Below are positions 37,536 to 48,441 of a DNA stretch of 64,000 nucleotides, one piece after another. Source of the stretch: Alcanivorax hongdengensis A-11-3 (GTDB lineage Bacteria; Pseudomonadota; Gammaproteobacteria; Pseudomonadales; Alcanivoracaceae); the NCBI RefSeq assembly GCF_000300995.1, contig NZ_AMRJ01000006.1:62001-126000 (forward strand), read 5' to 3'. The notes beneath the pieces are model-generated. The model was given only the letters and a program-made list of their open reading frames with translations. It had not been told where the DNA came from and searched no databases. A program made the translations under genes and the position numbers. Within the stretch, counting starts at the first letter, position 1. Every line of letters starts with the position of its first letter.

Positions 37536-38138
37536 ATGCGACCAGAGTCAAAAGCGGAAGCGGCAAGCGCGGTAAAGGCGGCTACCATACCGCAAAGCCC
37601 TCCCGGCGTGTACCGAAGTCGGGACCTGGAAGCCCTGTTTCGGGCCACTTTTTTTCAATCCCATGACACGGTACTGGAAGGCGGAGCGGCGGAGCCGCTA
37701 TACCGGCCGGGTTCGCCCCATCGTATCGTCTACAGCCATGATTACTTCCGCAGTGCCCTGCACGAGATCGCCCACTGGTGCGTGGCCGGTGCCCGCCGGC
37801 GTCAGTTGGAGGACTATGGCTACTGGTATGCCCCGGATGGGCGGGATGCGGCCCAGCAAGCGGAGTTTGCGCGGGTCGAGGTCTACCCCCAGGCGCTGGA
37901 GGCCCTGTTCTGTGCGGCCTGTGGCCATGGTTTCCGGGTCTCGCTGGATAATCTCAGCGGTGATGGTGGCGATGAGCAGGGCTTTGCCCTGGCCGTTTAT
38001 CAGCGGGCGAAGGCATCACTTGATGGTGGGCTTGCCGAGCGTCCCCGGCGCTGGTGTCAGGCACTGGCAGCGCATTATGGCCGCCGTGACATAACGCTAA
38101 AGCGGGCCCTGGATGAGATATTCCAGAACCCGCTGTGA
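37536..38138 (+). CDS. epmC: Elongation factor P hydroxylase
   Basis: 200 residues. EpmC (YfcM) hydroxylates the lysylated lysine of EF-P. The signature blocks RIVYSHDYFRSALHEIAHWC, GYWYAPDGRD and VEVYPQALEALFC are all present, with the HEIAHWC histidines likely binding iron. The ATG forms CATATG with the divergent MATE start; the first 24 residues are Ala/Pro-rich and not conserved, so the GTG at 37608 (VYRSRDLE) is another possible start. Confidence 0.88.
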   Translation: MRPESKAEAASAVKAATIPQSPPGVYRSRDLEALFRATFFQSHDTVLEGGAAEPLYRPGSPHRIVYSHDYFRSALHEIAHWCVAGARRRQLEDYGYWYAPDGRDAAQQAEFARVEVYPQALEALFCAACGHGFRVSLDNLSGDGGDEQGFALAVYQRAKASLDGGLAERPRRWCQALAAHYGRRDITLKRALDEIFQNPL

Positions 38139-38150
38139 GCGCCTCTGAGC

Positions 38151-40181
38151 TTAACGAAGCATGTGCAGGAAGTGCATGTGTTTCTCGTACTGGTCCAGTA
38201 CGTCGGCAATCACCTGATCTTTGGTGTACCCCATCAGGTCATAATCCTGGCCCCCTTCGCTGAGGAAGACCTCGGCCCGGTAGTAGGTGTCCTTGTCCGC
38301 ATGTTTCTTGGCGTGATCCAGCTGGCGGATGGTAATGGACGGCCGGGTGTAGCCGCGCACTCTTACGCCATAACGGAAATCAATTTCCTTGTCATGGCTG
38401 ACATCCAGATAGCTGCGGTCGTCTTCATGGCTGACGGTCACGTCCAGGCCATGGCTCTTGAGCTCTTCGGCCACGGCTTCCAGCGCCGGCTTGGCAGTGG
38501 TTTCCAGAAACTCCAGCACACGGGCACGGATCGGGAAATGCACCATGGTCTTCAGGCGCGCCTTCCAGCCACCGCCGGCGGGGCGATTGTGCCCCACATG
38601 GATGGTGGGCGGCGGCGCCACGGCGGTGCGGAAACTCTGCTGACGTATCTGTTCCACCCGCAAGGAGCGTAACAGGCCGAAGCAGGCCACCATCAGCACA
38701 ATCGCAAAGGGCAGGGCCGAGGCAATGGTGGCCGACTGCAATGCCCCCAGACCGCCGGCCAGCATCAGCGCCATGGCCACGATGCCCTCCGTGCTGGCCC
38801 AGAAAATGCGTTGCCATACCGGCGTGTCGTCATGGCCGCCGGATGCCAGCATGTCCACCACCATGGAGCCGGAATCCGAGGAGGTCACGAAGAACACCAC
38901 CACCATCAGGGTGGCCACGCCGGAAACAAAGCCGGACCAGGGGAACTGCTCCAGGAAACGGAACAGCGCCACGGACTTGTCGTCGCTGACAATCTGGCCC
39001 AGCTGGGCAAAGGAATTGTCCATGATCATCTTGATGGCGGAATCGCCGAACACTGTCATCCAGAACAGGGTAAAGCCGGCGGGGACCAGCATCACGCCCA
39101 TGGTGAATTCGCGAATGGTGCGGCCGCGGGAAATGCGCGCAATGAAAAGGCCCACAAACGGTGACCAGGACAACCACCAGCCCCAGTAGAGCAGGGTCCA
39201 GCCGCCAATCCAGGCCTGGGGACCGGAGCCGGTTTTGGGTTCATAGGCGTAGAGGTTGAAGGTCATGCTGACCAGGTCAGACAGGTAGGCACCCAGGTTT
39301 TGTACATAGGCCTTTAGCAGGAACACGGTGGGACCCAGTGCCAGGATGAACACCAGTAGCAGAAAGGCGAGGCCCAGGTTCAGCTCCGACAGGCGACGGA
39401 TGCCGGCGTCCAGGCCGGTGACCACCGAGATGGTGGCCAGCGAGGTAATGCCGACAATCAGCCCGACCTGCACATATTCATTGACGGGAATGCCGAACAG
39501 GTAATTAAGCCCGGCGTTGACCTGCTGAACCCCGTATCCCAGCGAGGTGGCCACCCCGAAGACCGTGCCGACCACCGCAAACACGTCCACCGCATGGCCA
39601 ATGGGGCCGTAGATGCGCTTGCCGATCAGCGGATAGAGTGCCGAACGCAGGGTCAGGGGCAGGCCGTGGCGAAAGCTGAAGTAGCCCAGTATCAGGCCGA
39701 CGATGGCGTAGATCGCCCAGGCATGCAGCCCCCAGTGAAAGAAGGTGGCCTTCATGGCTTCACGGGCGGCGTCGATGGTGCCGGGGTCGGCCATGGGCGG
39801 GCTGGTGAAGTGGGTGACCGGTTCGGCCACACCGAAAAACATCAGGCCGATGCCCATGCCGGCGGAAAACAGCATGGCGAACCAGGAGGTGTAACTGTAA
39901 TCCGGTTCCGAATGGTCCGGCCCCAGCTTGATTTCGCCGTAGCGGCTGAGGCCGAGAAAGACCACCAGCGTCAGGATGATGGCCACGGTGAGAATATAGA
40001 ACCAACTGGCTTCCTGAATCACCTGTGTCTGCAGGTAGGAGAAGAAGCGCTCGGCGGTGTCGCCGAAGATGGCGGAGAACAGCACCAGTGCAGCGATGAT
40101 GGCCACGGCGGAATAAAACACCGGAGGATTGATCTTGACCTTGTCGCTGTTGACGCCAAAGGTTTGCTCGTGCTCAGTCAT
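38151..40181 (-). CDS. betT: BCCT-family choline/betaine transporter, BetT-type
   Basis: 676 residues with 12 spans. GMGIGLMFFGVAEPVTHF and the tryptophan-rich WTLLYWGWWLSWSPFVGLFIARISRGRT (both given in part) are the BCCT signature, and the long cytosolic C-terminal tail (about residues 520-676) is typical of BetT-type choline carriers. AGGAG precedes the ATG at 40181. It imports choline or another quaternary ammonium compound for osmoprotection; no betA, betB or betI is nearby. Choline specificity is inferred from the overall type. Confidence 0.85.
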   Translation of the reverse strand: MTEHEQTFGVNSDKVKINPPVFYSAVAIIAALVLFSAIFGDTAERFFSYLQTQVIQEASWFYILTVAIILTLVVFLGLSRYGEIKLGPDHSEPDYSYTSWFAMLFSAGMGIGLMFFGVAEPVTHFTSPPMADPGTIDAAREAMKATFFHWGLHAWAIYAIVGLILGYFSFRHGLPLTLRSALYPLIGKRIYGPIGHAVDVFAVVGTVFGVATSLGYGVQQVNAGLNYLFGIPVNEYVQVGLIVGITSLATISVVTGLDAGIRRLSELNLGLAFLLLVFILALGPTVFLLKAYVQNLGAYLSDLVSMTFNLYAYEPKTGSGPQAWIGGWTLLYWGWWLSWSPFVGLFIARISRGRTIREFTMGVMLVPAGFTLFWMTVFGDSAIKMIMDNSFAQLGQIVSDDKSVALFRFLEQFPWSGFVSGVATLMVVVFFVTSSDSGSMVVDMLASGGHDDTPVWQRIFWASTEGIVAMALMLAGGLGALQSATIASALPFAIVLMVACFGLLRSLRVEQIRQQSFRTAVAPPPTIHVGHNRPAGGGWKARLKTMVHFPIRARVLEFLETTAKPALEAVAEELKSHGLDVTVSHEDDRSYLDVSHDKEIDFRYGVRVRGYTRPSITIRQLDHAKKHADKDTYYRAEVFLSEGGQDYDLMGYTKDQVIADVLDQYEKHMHFLHMLR

Positions 40182-40314
40182 GCGTTGCTCCTTTATCCCT
40201 GGAAGTCACGTCTGGTCTGAGGTTTTCGTGCCGAATCAGCATAGCACATTGACACAAGCGTGCTCGTCCAGCCGTTGACAGGGGGTGAACGGGTGGCAGG
40301 TTGCAGCGGGGGCC

Positions 40315-41622
40315 CTAGAGTCTGCCGCTGCGTTTGAGCATCAGATAGAGATTACTCAGCCGTGCCGGCAGTTGTTGAGGCACGCTGGCCGTTACCAGGG
40401 CGCCGGCATGGCGCAGGCGGGTGTGCAACTGCTGGCGCTGAAGTTGCTCGCGGGCGTCGGCGGCCAGCGTCAGGGCCTGATCAAAATCCGCCACCGGCTG
40501 ATGGGCCAGATGCACCTGTTCCGGCAGCAGCATGTCGGCGATCAGGACCAGATGGTGGCGTCGCAGCAGGGAGACGGCAGTGACCAGGTCATCCTCGTCT
40601 TCCTGCTGCAGGCGGGTGACCAGTACCACCAGTGCCCGGCGGCGCCAGCGGCCCAGCAACTGGCGGGCGGCCAGATTGAAGTCACTGGCATGACGGCTGG
40701 GATGCAGGTCATAAAGACCATTGAGCAACTGGTTGAGCCCCTGCTGTCCCTGCACCGGCGGCAGCCAGCGGCTGCTGTCACCGGAAAACAGCATGGCGCC
40801 GGCCTTGTCCTTCTGTTTCAGTGCCGTCCAGGCCAGCAGCAGGGCGGCATTGAGTCCGTGGTCGAAACCGGTCATCTCGCCCACCGGCATGGCCATGCGG
40901 CGCCCGCCGTCCAGCATTACCAACACCTGCTGATTCTGCTCGTCCTGATATTCCCGGCTGATCAGCTGGCGCCGTCGGGCGGTGGCCTTCCAGTCGATCT
41001 GGCGCAGGCTGTCGCCGGGCCGGTATTCGCGTAGCTGGTGAAATTCCATGCCTTCCCCACGGCGCGGGCGCATGCGATTGCCGGTGAGCTGGAAGGCATG
41101 ATTGATATCCATGTCGGCGCGGCTGATGCGTGAAAAATCCGGGTAAACCGGGACAGTACGCTCCGCCGGGCAGACCTTGCGAACCTGCCACAATGTCAGT
41201 GGCGAGGGCAGCCAGAATTCCAGGTCACCGAAAGCCACCGGTCCACGCCGGGCGGGCCGGTAGGGATAGGTGACCTCGGTGATGCGACCGCCACCGGCAG
41301 CATTCAGGGTGACCGGCAGTCCGGTGCGGTCGTCGTCGTCCGGATGATGATCCGCGAGCACAAAACGCCGCGGCAGGCCTCGCGGGGCAACCTGGATCCT
41401 GACCGTGTGGCTTTGCTGGACGGACAGGGCATCCGGCAACAGGCGCTCGGCCTGCGGTGTGGGGCGTCGCCGGGCCTGGCGCAGATCCAGCAGGCTGACC
41501 ACCAGGGCAAGGCCGCCGACGGCCAGCCATAGCTGGCTCCACAGCGGCGACAACCAGGGCAGTGGTGTGGCCAGCAGCGCCCAGGCGGCTACCAGCCAGA
41601 GCAGAGTCACCGCCGGCTTCAT
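40315..41622 (-). CDS. DUF58 domain protein
   Basis: 435 residues. Two N-terminal spans (residues about 3-45), then the DUF58 core GEGMEFHQLREYRPGD and RQIDWKATARR followed by a VWA-like start LVMLDGGRRM. Its start overlaps the MoxR stop as ATGA. DUF58 proteins pair with MoxR AAA+ ATPases, possibly in assembly of complexes. Last gene of a nine-gene operon that begins at arsC. Confidence 0.88.
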   Translation of the reverse strand: MKPAVTLLWLVAAWALLATPLPWLSPLWSQLWLAVGGLALVVSLLDLRQARRRPTPQAERLLPDALSVQQSHTVRIQVAPRGLPRRFVLADHHPDDDDRTGLPVTLNAAGGGRITEVTYPYRPARRGPVAFGDLEFWLPSPLTLWQVRKVCPAERTVPVYPDFSRISRADMDINHAFQLTGNRMRPRRGEGMEFHQLREYRPGDSLRQIDWKATARRRQLISREYQDEQNQQVLVMLDGGRRMAMPVGEMTGFDHGLNAALLLAWTALKQKDKAGAMLFSGDSSRWLPPVQGQQGLNQLLNGLYDLHPSRHASDFNLAARQLLGRWRRRALVVLVTRLQQEDEDDLVTAVSLLRRHHLVLIADMLLPEQVHLAHQPVADFDQALTLAADAREQLQRQQLHTRLRHAGALVTASVPQQLPARLSNLYLMLKRSGRL

Positions 41623-42590
41623 TGTTTCGGCGCTTCCACCTGCGCCAGCAGGCGCTCCAGGGCAGATTCCGGTGTCTGACCCTCGATTTCCGCATCGGCG
41701 CTGAGCTGAATACGATGGCGCAGTACCGGGCGGGCCACCTGCTGGATGTCATCCGGTGTGACAAAGTCGCGGCCTTCGAACAGGGCCTGGGCGCGGGCGG
41801 CCCGGGCCAGGGCAATACTGGCACGGGGGCTGGCGCCGTGGATGATACCGGGGAAGTCACGGGTGGTGCGCACCAGGCGCAGGGCATAGTCGAGCACTTC
41901 CGGGTCCAGTAATACGGTGGCGCTGAGCGTCTTGAGCGCGGCAATGGCATCGGCATCGGCCACCGCGGTCAGGCTGTCCACATCCAGGCTGGCGGCAATG
42001 GTGCCGTCCAGCACCATGTTGACCAGGGTGGTTTCGTCATCATGGCCCGGGTAGTCAATCAGCACCTTGAATAGGAAACGGTCCAGCTCCGCTTCCGGAA
42101 GAGGATAGGTGCCTTCCTGGTCCAGCGGGTTCTGGGTGGCCAGTACCATGAAAGGTTCACTGAGGGTAAAAGCCTTGCCCTCGATGGTGATCTGTCTTTC
42201 CTGCATGACCTCCAGCAGGGCGGCCTGGGTCTTGGCCGGGGCCCGGTTGATTTCGTCGGCCAGTAATAACTGGGTAAAGGCCGGCCCGCGCCGAATCCGG
42301 AACTGTTCGCTCTTGGGGTCGTACATGGCATGGCCGGTGACATCGGTGGGCATCAGGTCCGGGGTGAACTGGATGCGGTTGAAGTCCAGGTCCAGCACCC
42401 GGCCCAGGCTTCGTACCAGCAGGGTCTTGCCCAAACCGGGCACCCCTTCCACCAGGACGTGGCCGCCGGTGATCAGCGCAATCAGTACCTCACGCACGAC
42501 CTGCTGCTGGCCAATCAGCACCCGGTTGAGTTGTTGTTCTATGCGGTGGGCCAGCTCGGTGGCCTCGGCCAGGGTCTGGGGGTGAGTCAT
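41619..42590 (-). CDS. MoxR-family AAA+ ATPase
   Basis: 323 residues. Walker A GVPGLGKTLLVRSLGR, Walker B LLLADEINRAPAKTQAALLE, sensor ATQNPLDQEGTYPLPEAELDRF. The ATG at 42590 (MTHPQTL) has AGGAG upstream and overlaps the DUF4350 stop (ATGA). MoxR ATPases act as chaperones, often with a VWA or DUF58 partner; here the next gene is DUF58. Confidence 0.93.
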   Translation of the reverse strand: MTHPQTLAEATELAHRIEQQLNRVLIGQQQVVREVLIALITGGHVLVEGVPGLGKTLLVRSLGRVLDLDFNRIQFTPDLMPTDVTGHAMYDPKSEQFRIRRGPAFTQLLLADEINRAPAKTQAALLEVMQERQITIEGKAFTLSEPFMVLATQNPLDQEGTYPLPEAELDRFLFKVLIDYPGHDDETTLVNMVLDGTIAASLDVDSLTAVADADAIAALKTLSATVLLDPEVLDYALRLVRTTRDFPGIIHGASPRASIALARAARAQALFEGRDFVTPDDIQQVARPVLRHRIQLSADAEIEGQTPESALERLLAQVEAPKQ

Positions 42591-43918
42591 GCATCGCTCC
42601 TGATTTTCTGTAGCCACTCCACCTGGCGGGTAAAGTGCTCGCGGTTGTCCGGTTGGGCGGTTAGCGCCTGTTCCAGCTGTTCGGTGCTGGTATCCAGGCG
42701 CCTGGCGACCTGCGCCAGTGCCCGTTCACGGCGGGTGTCCAGTCGTTTGAGATGTTGCTCGGCCTGCTCGCGCAGGGGCGCCAGCAGGCTACGGTACTGG
42801 CTGTTGCGCCAGAGAAAATAGCCGCTGGCATGAAGATGCTCCAGGTAATCGCGCTGCTGTTGATGACGCCACTGAATGCGCGGACCGGTACGACGGCTGC
42901 GCCGCCACAGCCACAGTGCCAGCAGTACCATCAGCGCCGAAATCAGGGCGGGTGCCTGTAGCCACAGCCATTGTGGCAGCGGTGGCATCATCACCGAGCG
43001 GACAAACCAGACCTGGTTGCCGCCGGTCAGCCAGTTGAGCAGCCAGGCATGGTCGAAATAAAGCAGATGCTGGTTATCCCAGAGACTGAGATCGGTCAGC
43101 ACGGTCACAAGGCCGTCGCCCAGTTGCAGCTGGATCAGTTGTGAGCCCTGCTCATTATCGGCATAGGCGATGACGCTCACCGGCCAGCGTGGATCGTTGT
43201 CCGTGGGCGTTTGTGCCTCATCATCAGTGTCATTCCAGCTGTCATGCCAGAGTTCATGGTCACTGTAGAGCTGGATGCGCCGCTCGCGGCTTTCCTTGTC
43301 ACCATGCAGAACCAGTGGTTCGGGTTGCGGCGGCGCCTCACAGAGTTTCTTTTCACAGAAGCCGATGGCATCGGTCACATCGCCACTCAGGCAGAAGGCC
43401 ACCACGCCCTGGGTAATGAAGTCGTAATTGTTGATCAGCTTGTCGAGCTCTTCTTCCTTCTTGTCGTCACCCTCGCTGTCCTGATCCGTTTCCTGGGTGG
43501 ACCAGATGGTAATGCCAAGCGGATAGAGCAAGGGATCATTGTCGGCCAGCTGCTCATCGGTGACGGTCTTTTCGTCCACGCTGTCCGGCAGGGGGCGGGC
43601 TGCGACAATCATCTCGCCGCCGGCGTGGACCCAGTCGAGCAACTGTGCCACCTGGTCTTTGGACAGTTCCCCGCGTTGCTTGTCGATCACCAGGGTGACG
43701 TTGGTATCCGGCAGCGGAAACAGGCTGGCGCCACTGAGGATACGACGGCTTGTTTGCCCCTGGCGTTCCAGAAACTGCTGGGCGGCGGCGAAGGGGTTGT
43801 TGCGGATATGGCTGTCCACCGGCACCGAGCGCATGTAACTGACCGGTTCGGTGAGACTGTAGTAGCCAATGCCCAGTGCGATGGCCAGGATCGCCAGTAT
43901 CCAGGGAAGTTTACGCAT
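42587..43918 (-). CDS. DUF4350 domain membrane protein
   Basis: 443 residues. An N-terminal span (MRKLPWILAILAIALGIGYY), an extracytoplasmic domain with NPFAAAQQFLERQG and HAGGEMIVAAR (DUF4350), an acidic insert (DQDSEGDDKKEEELDK), a second span (LWLQAPALISALMVLLALWLW) and a cytosolic charged tail. The frame extends 48 residues upstream but MRKLPW is a natural start, 8 bases inside the DUF4129 end. Same operon as MoxR and DUF58. Confidence 0.82.
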   Translation of the reverse strand: MRKLPWILAILAIALGIGYYSLTEPVSYMRSVPVDSHIRNNPFAAAQQFLERQGQTSRRILSGASLFPLPDTNVTLVIDKQRGELSKDQVAQLLDWVHAGGEMIVAARPLPDSVDEKTVTDEQLADNDPLLYPLGITIWSTQETDQDSEGDDKKEEELDKLINNYDFITQGVVAFCLSGDVTDAIGFCEKKLCEAPPQPEPLVLHGDKESRERRIQLYSDHELWHDSWNDTDDEAQTPTDNDPRWPVSVIAYADNEQGSQLIQLQLGDGLVTVLTDLSLWDNQHLLYFDHAWLLNWLTGGNQVWFVRSVMMPPLPQWLWLQAPALISALMVLLALWLWRRSRRTGPRIQWRHQQQRDYLEHLHASGYFLWRNSQYRSLLAPLREQAEQHLKRLDTRRERALAQVARRLDTSTEQLEQALTAQPDNREHFTRQVEWLQKIRSDA

Positions 43919-45386
43919 GGGCGTGCTCCCCGCGATGCAATTGCTGCCAGTGATCCAGCAATTCGCGCACCTGGCTCGCCTCCACCGGGCGATGGGCCCA
44001 GGCAGTGCGTACCCAGGCGTCCACCAGCCGTGCCAGATAGGCGAACAGGGGTTGCTCACCATGCTGCTGGCGCAGGGCCCGCAGGCACTGTTGTTCGGTC
44101 GTGCCCCGGTGCACGCGTACCGGATAACGGGGCAGCAGGTCGGCCAGGACCGCGCGCAGCAGCAATGACAGGGCGGTGCGAATGTCGTTGGCCTGCAGGG
44201 CCTGGTTGATGGCCGCCGTCAGGTTGTCAGGCAGACTTTGCTGGCGGATATCCAGCCCGGCCACATGGGTTGGCGGCGCGCTTTCGCCCTTGCGGCCGGC
44301 TGTGGTGCCGCCCTGATCCAGATAGCGCAGAATGCGAATGATCAGCCACAGGGCCACGGCAATGAACAGCAGCCAGGCGAGAGTGCGTATCAGGCCATCG
44401 GGCAGCGACATGGGGTCATGGTTCTTCTCTTCCGGCTTGTGTTCCATCAACCATTTCCAGAGCGCGCGCATCCAGTCCGATTCACTGTCACTCTGGTCTT
44501 TCCAGCGGCGTTCATGGGCCTCTTCCATGGGCATGAAATCCTTGCCCGCCAGGACCTCAATGGCCTGTTGGCGCGCCGGCTGGTCGTCGGCCCGGGCCGG
44601 TTGCGGGTTGAGGACGGGCAGCAATAACAGCAGGGCGATGGCCAGCATGCCCCGGCGCCGACCGATACGGGTGAGCCCCAGCTGCAGGTCCCAGCCCTCC
44701 AGCCAGGTTCGCTTGTTGAGATACAGGGCAAACCCGCAGGCCACATAGAGCGGCTCGGTGACCACCATCACCAGATACCAGCACAGGCAGCTGATCACGA
44801 TTTGCAGACTACCCTGTTCGAAAAACCAGCTGCTCAATTCCAGATCGAACTGCCAGGGAATGAGCATATAGAGCAGGGCCAGCAGCCCCAGGGTCATGAA
44901 CTGTTCCAGGTGCAGCACAATCAGGGTCAGCATGGCAGCGCGATTGGGCTGGCCGCTGGCCAGCACACGCATGCGCTGGTTGGCCTGATCGCCACGGGCG
45001 CCTTCCAGCTGCCAGACATTGTTATTGAAGCTGCGCCAGGGGCTCAGGCGCCGCCAGGTCAGCTGGCCGATCAGGCCGTTGCGAGCGTAGCTCGGCAGGC
45101 GGCGAAAAATGGCGCCCATGGCCAGGGTCTCGTTGAACAGTGCATGGCTGTAGAACGCCAGCACCGGGCGCTCCCACAGGGGTTTGAGCCACCAGAACAG
45201 CAAGATCGGCCAGAGGCTTTCGGTCTGCACCGACACGCCCAGCAGGGCGGCGAAGGGCAGGGCGGTCATGGCCAGCCAGATCAAGGTCACCGGGCCGGCC
45301 CAGTGACGGTAAAGACGGGTACCCAGATCCACCGCCTGCCAGGGGCCACGCGGTGCCAGCCGGGCGTTAGCTTTCTCCAGCTCCAC
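43911..45386 (-). CDS. DUF4129 domain membrane protein
   Basis: 491 residues with about six spans and a C-terminal DUF4129-type domain (LDIRQQSLPDNLTAAINQAL ... LYPV-like LLPRYPVRVHRGTTEQQCL). I chose the GTG at 45386 (VELEKANARL) because GGGGGA lies upstream and it overlaps the SpoIIM stop by 20 bases; the ATG at 45446 would add 20 hydrophobic residues read from inside the upstream gene. Role unknown. Confidence 0.75.
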   Translation of the reverse strand: MELEKANARLAPRGPWQAVDLGTRLYRHWAGPVTLIWLAMTALPFAALLGVSVQTESLWPILLFWWLKPLWERPVLAFYSHALFNETLAMGAIFRRLPSYARNGLIGQLTWRRLSPWRSFNNNVWQLEGARGDQANQRMRVLASGQPNRAAMLTLIVLHLEQFMTLGLLALLYMLIPWQFDLELSSWFFEQGSLQIVISCLCWYLVMVVTEPLYVACGFALYLNKRTWLEGWDLQLGLTRIGRRRGMLAIALLLLLPVLNPQPARADDQPARQQAIEVLAGKDFMPMEEAHERRWKDQSDSESDWMRALWKWLMEHKPEEKNHDPMSLPDGLIRTLAWLLFIAVALWLIIRILRYLDQGGTTAGRKGESAPPTHVAGLDIRQQSLPDNLTAAINQALQANDIRTALSLLLRAVLADLLPRYPVRVHRGTTEQQCLRALRQQHGEQPLFAYLARLVDAWVRTAWAHRPVEASQVRELLDHWQQLHRGEHAHA

Positions 45387-46347
45387 GTGTGCGTCCCCCA
45401 AAAAACAGATAAAGATAAAGCAGTGCCCAGCAGGCGGCACCGACACTGTATTTTATGCTGGCGTCCAGTTGCCGGGGCGACCAGAACGCTTCGATAAAGG
45501 CGGCCAGCAGTAACAGGCTGAATACGCCATACATGATCGGCAGGGCGTCACTGGCCGCCTGGCGCAGGGCATCCATTCTCGACAACGCCCCGGGAGCCAG
45601 TATCGACCAGCCCAGGCGAAGCCCGGCGCCGCCGGCCAGCATGATGGCGGTGAGTTCCGGCGCGCCATGAGCAATGACAAAGGTGAAGAAGGGTTTGGCG
45701 GCGCCGGCGTTGATCAGGTGGGCGGCGATAGCGCCAAAGAAAGCACCATTGAACACTTCCACGAACAGCGCACCGATGCCCAGCAGCAGGCCGCCGGAAA
45801 AGGTGCTGAAGCCGATGCCGATATTGTTGCGGATATAGTGGCCGAACATCATCACATCATCACCGCTGTCACGGTGCCGGTCCGCGGTGCGATCGGGCAG
45901 GTACATGTCCTCGATCTGCGTAATCGCCTGATCCCCCATCATGGTGTAGATCATGTCCGGGTTGTTCTGTACGAGGGCCCAGACAAACCCCAGCGACAAC
46001 GCGAAGCACAGCATGCTGACCAGGTGCCAGCGCCACAGGCGGCGTACCGCACGGGGGAAATCCCGTGAGAAAAAGGCCGCCAGGCGGCTGAGGAACGGCG
46101 GGTTATAGCGGTACAGCTGGCGATGGGCTCGCATCACCAGGTCGTTCAGATAATCCTGCAATTCCAGGCTATAGCCCCGTTCGCCGCTCAGCGCCAGCTG
46201 GTGGCACAGGCCGCGATAGCCGGCCAGAAAGTCGTCCAGCGGCAGACGCTTGCGTTTGCTGACGTGCAGTGACTCCAGCTGATCAAGCTGGGCTTCCAGG
46301 GCCTGCCAGTGGGGCCGGTAGCGCTGTTCGAACTGTGCCTGCTTCAT
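45367..46347 (-). CDS. SpoIIM-like (DUF95) membrane protein
   Basis: 326 residues. An N-terminal cytosolic part with RYRPHWQALEAQLDQLE and a C-terminal block of five to six spans containing YIRNNIGIGFSTFSGGLLLGIG and FVIAHGAPELTAIML, the DUF95/stage II sporulation M signature. The organism does not sporulate, so the gene probably has a general membrane role with its operon partners (RDD, DUF4129, MoxR). ATGA overlap with the RDD stop. Confidence 0.87.
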   Translation of the reverse strand: MKQAQFEQRYRPHWQALEAQLDQLESLHVSKRKRLPLDDFLAGYRGLCHQLALSGERGYSLELQDYLNDLVMRAHRQLYRYNPPFLSRLAAFFSRDFPRAVRRLWRWHLVSMLCFALSLGFVWALVQNNPDMIYTMMGDQAITQIEDMYLPDRTADRHRDSGDDVMMFGHYIRNNIGIGFSTFSGGLLLGIGALFVEVFNGAFFGAIAAHLINAGAAKPFFTFVIAHGAPELTAIMLAGGAGLRLGWSILAPGALSRMDALRQAASDALPIMYGVFSLLLLAAFIEAFWSPRQLDASIKYSVGAACWALLYLYLFFGGRTRGAGES

Positions 46348-47067
46348 GCCTGCCCCGCCGGCTGATTGGGTGTCACGGTAGCGTTGTCATCCGTGCCGCG
46401 GGTATCCCCGGTGACCAGAAAGCGGGTGACGGATGCCAGGGTGGATTCTGCCTGTTCCGGGGGCAGTTCCGGGTAAGCCAGTTGCGCCAGTTCCTGTCGG
46501 CGTAATGGCGAAAACTGGTTGCCCCTTTCCCGGAAAGCCAGCAGGGTCAGCTGATCGTCACGGCTTACCGACCAGTCCGGCGGTTGGCGCTCGCCGTCAC
46601 TGCGGGTCAGGCTCTGGCCGTGTTCCGGGACATGAATGACCAGGGTGTTGGCGGCCATGTCGCCCAATCGTTGCTGGCGGGGGCTGATCAGCGTGGCGAT
46701 AAAGCCGAGCAGATAGAACATGGGGAAAGCATCCGCAGTGCGAAGCAGGTTGCGGATCAGGCTGCCATTGAAACTCAGGGGGCTGCCGTTGGCATGGATG
46801 ACCGCCAGGCGCATGGCTTTCTTGCCCGGAGTCTGGCCGTTGCGCAGGGCCTCGAACAGGGTGGGATAAAACCACTCCAGGAAAAACGCCAGAATGGCCG
46901 CCAGCCCCATGCCGAACTTGCCCAGCACCGCCAGCATGATGCCGAGCACGGCATAGATGACCAGGCGTATAAGCAGGTCGATACTGTAGGCCAGGGCGCG
47001 GGGTACCGGCCCGGCCAGGGACAGGGAAAGCAGGGCGCCTTCAGGTGTTTCCACCTCCAGACGGTCG

Positions 47068-47078
<11 letters not shown>
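46344..47078 (-). CDS. RDD family membrane protein
   Basis: 244 residues. PRALAYSIDLLIRLVIYAVLG gives the Arg-Asp-Asp-type first span of the RDD family (cut here for length), followed by TPGKKAMRLAVIHANG and a third span FPMFYLLGFIATLI. The C-terminal 70 residues are soluble and polar. Start MLIDDRL at 47078 overlaps the DUF2069 end by 11 bases. Some RDD proteins are Na+/H+ antiporters; the role here is not shown. Confidence 0.87.
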
Positions 47079-48008
<930 letters not shown>

Positions 48009-48362
48009 TTAATCCAGCAGGTTGAGCACGTTTTCCGGAGGCCGCCCCAGCACCGCACGGTCGCCATGGACCACGATGGGGCGCTCGATCAGTTTCGGGT
48101 GTGACACCATGGCCTCGATCACGGCCTTGTCACTGCTTTGCGGGCTGAGGCCGGCATCCTTGTAATCCGCTTCCTTGTGGCGCAGCAGATCATGGGCGCG
48201 GTCCAGCCCCAGTTTCTTGATCAGGCTGGCCAGGGTGGCGGCATCCGGGGTGTCGTCCAGGTAGCGCACCACGGTGGGTTCAATGCCGTTTTCCTCCAGC
48301 AGTGCCAGCGTCTGGCGGGATTTGGAACAACGCGGATTGTGATAGATAGTGTAGTCAGCCAT
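48009..48362 (-). CDS. arsC: ArsC-family reductase (arsenate reductase, glutaredoxin-dependent type)
   Basis: 117 residues. YTIYHNPRCSKSRQTL carries the catalytic cysteine C12, and VVRYLDDTP, LLRHKE and ERPIVVHGDRAVLGRPPENV are ArsC features including the conserved arginine in the late segment. It heads the nine-gene operon and is not in an ars operon, so it may be a housekeeping reductase; true arsenate activity is not shown. Start MADYTIY is chosen rather than the 11-residue extension. Confidence 0.85.
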   Translation of the reverse strand: MADYTIYHNPRCSKSRQTLALLEENGIEPTVVRYLDDTPDAATLASLIKKLGLDRAHDLLRHKEADYKDAGLSPQSSDKAVIEAMVSHPKLIERPIVVHGDRAVLGRPPENVLNLLD

Positions 48363-48441
48363 CGGTTTGCATATCCTTGAAACGAATTGAGCCATTGTAA
48401 GCGGCGTAAAGCCGGTGGCAAGGCAACCGCATGGATGGACT

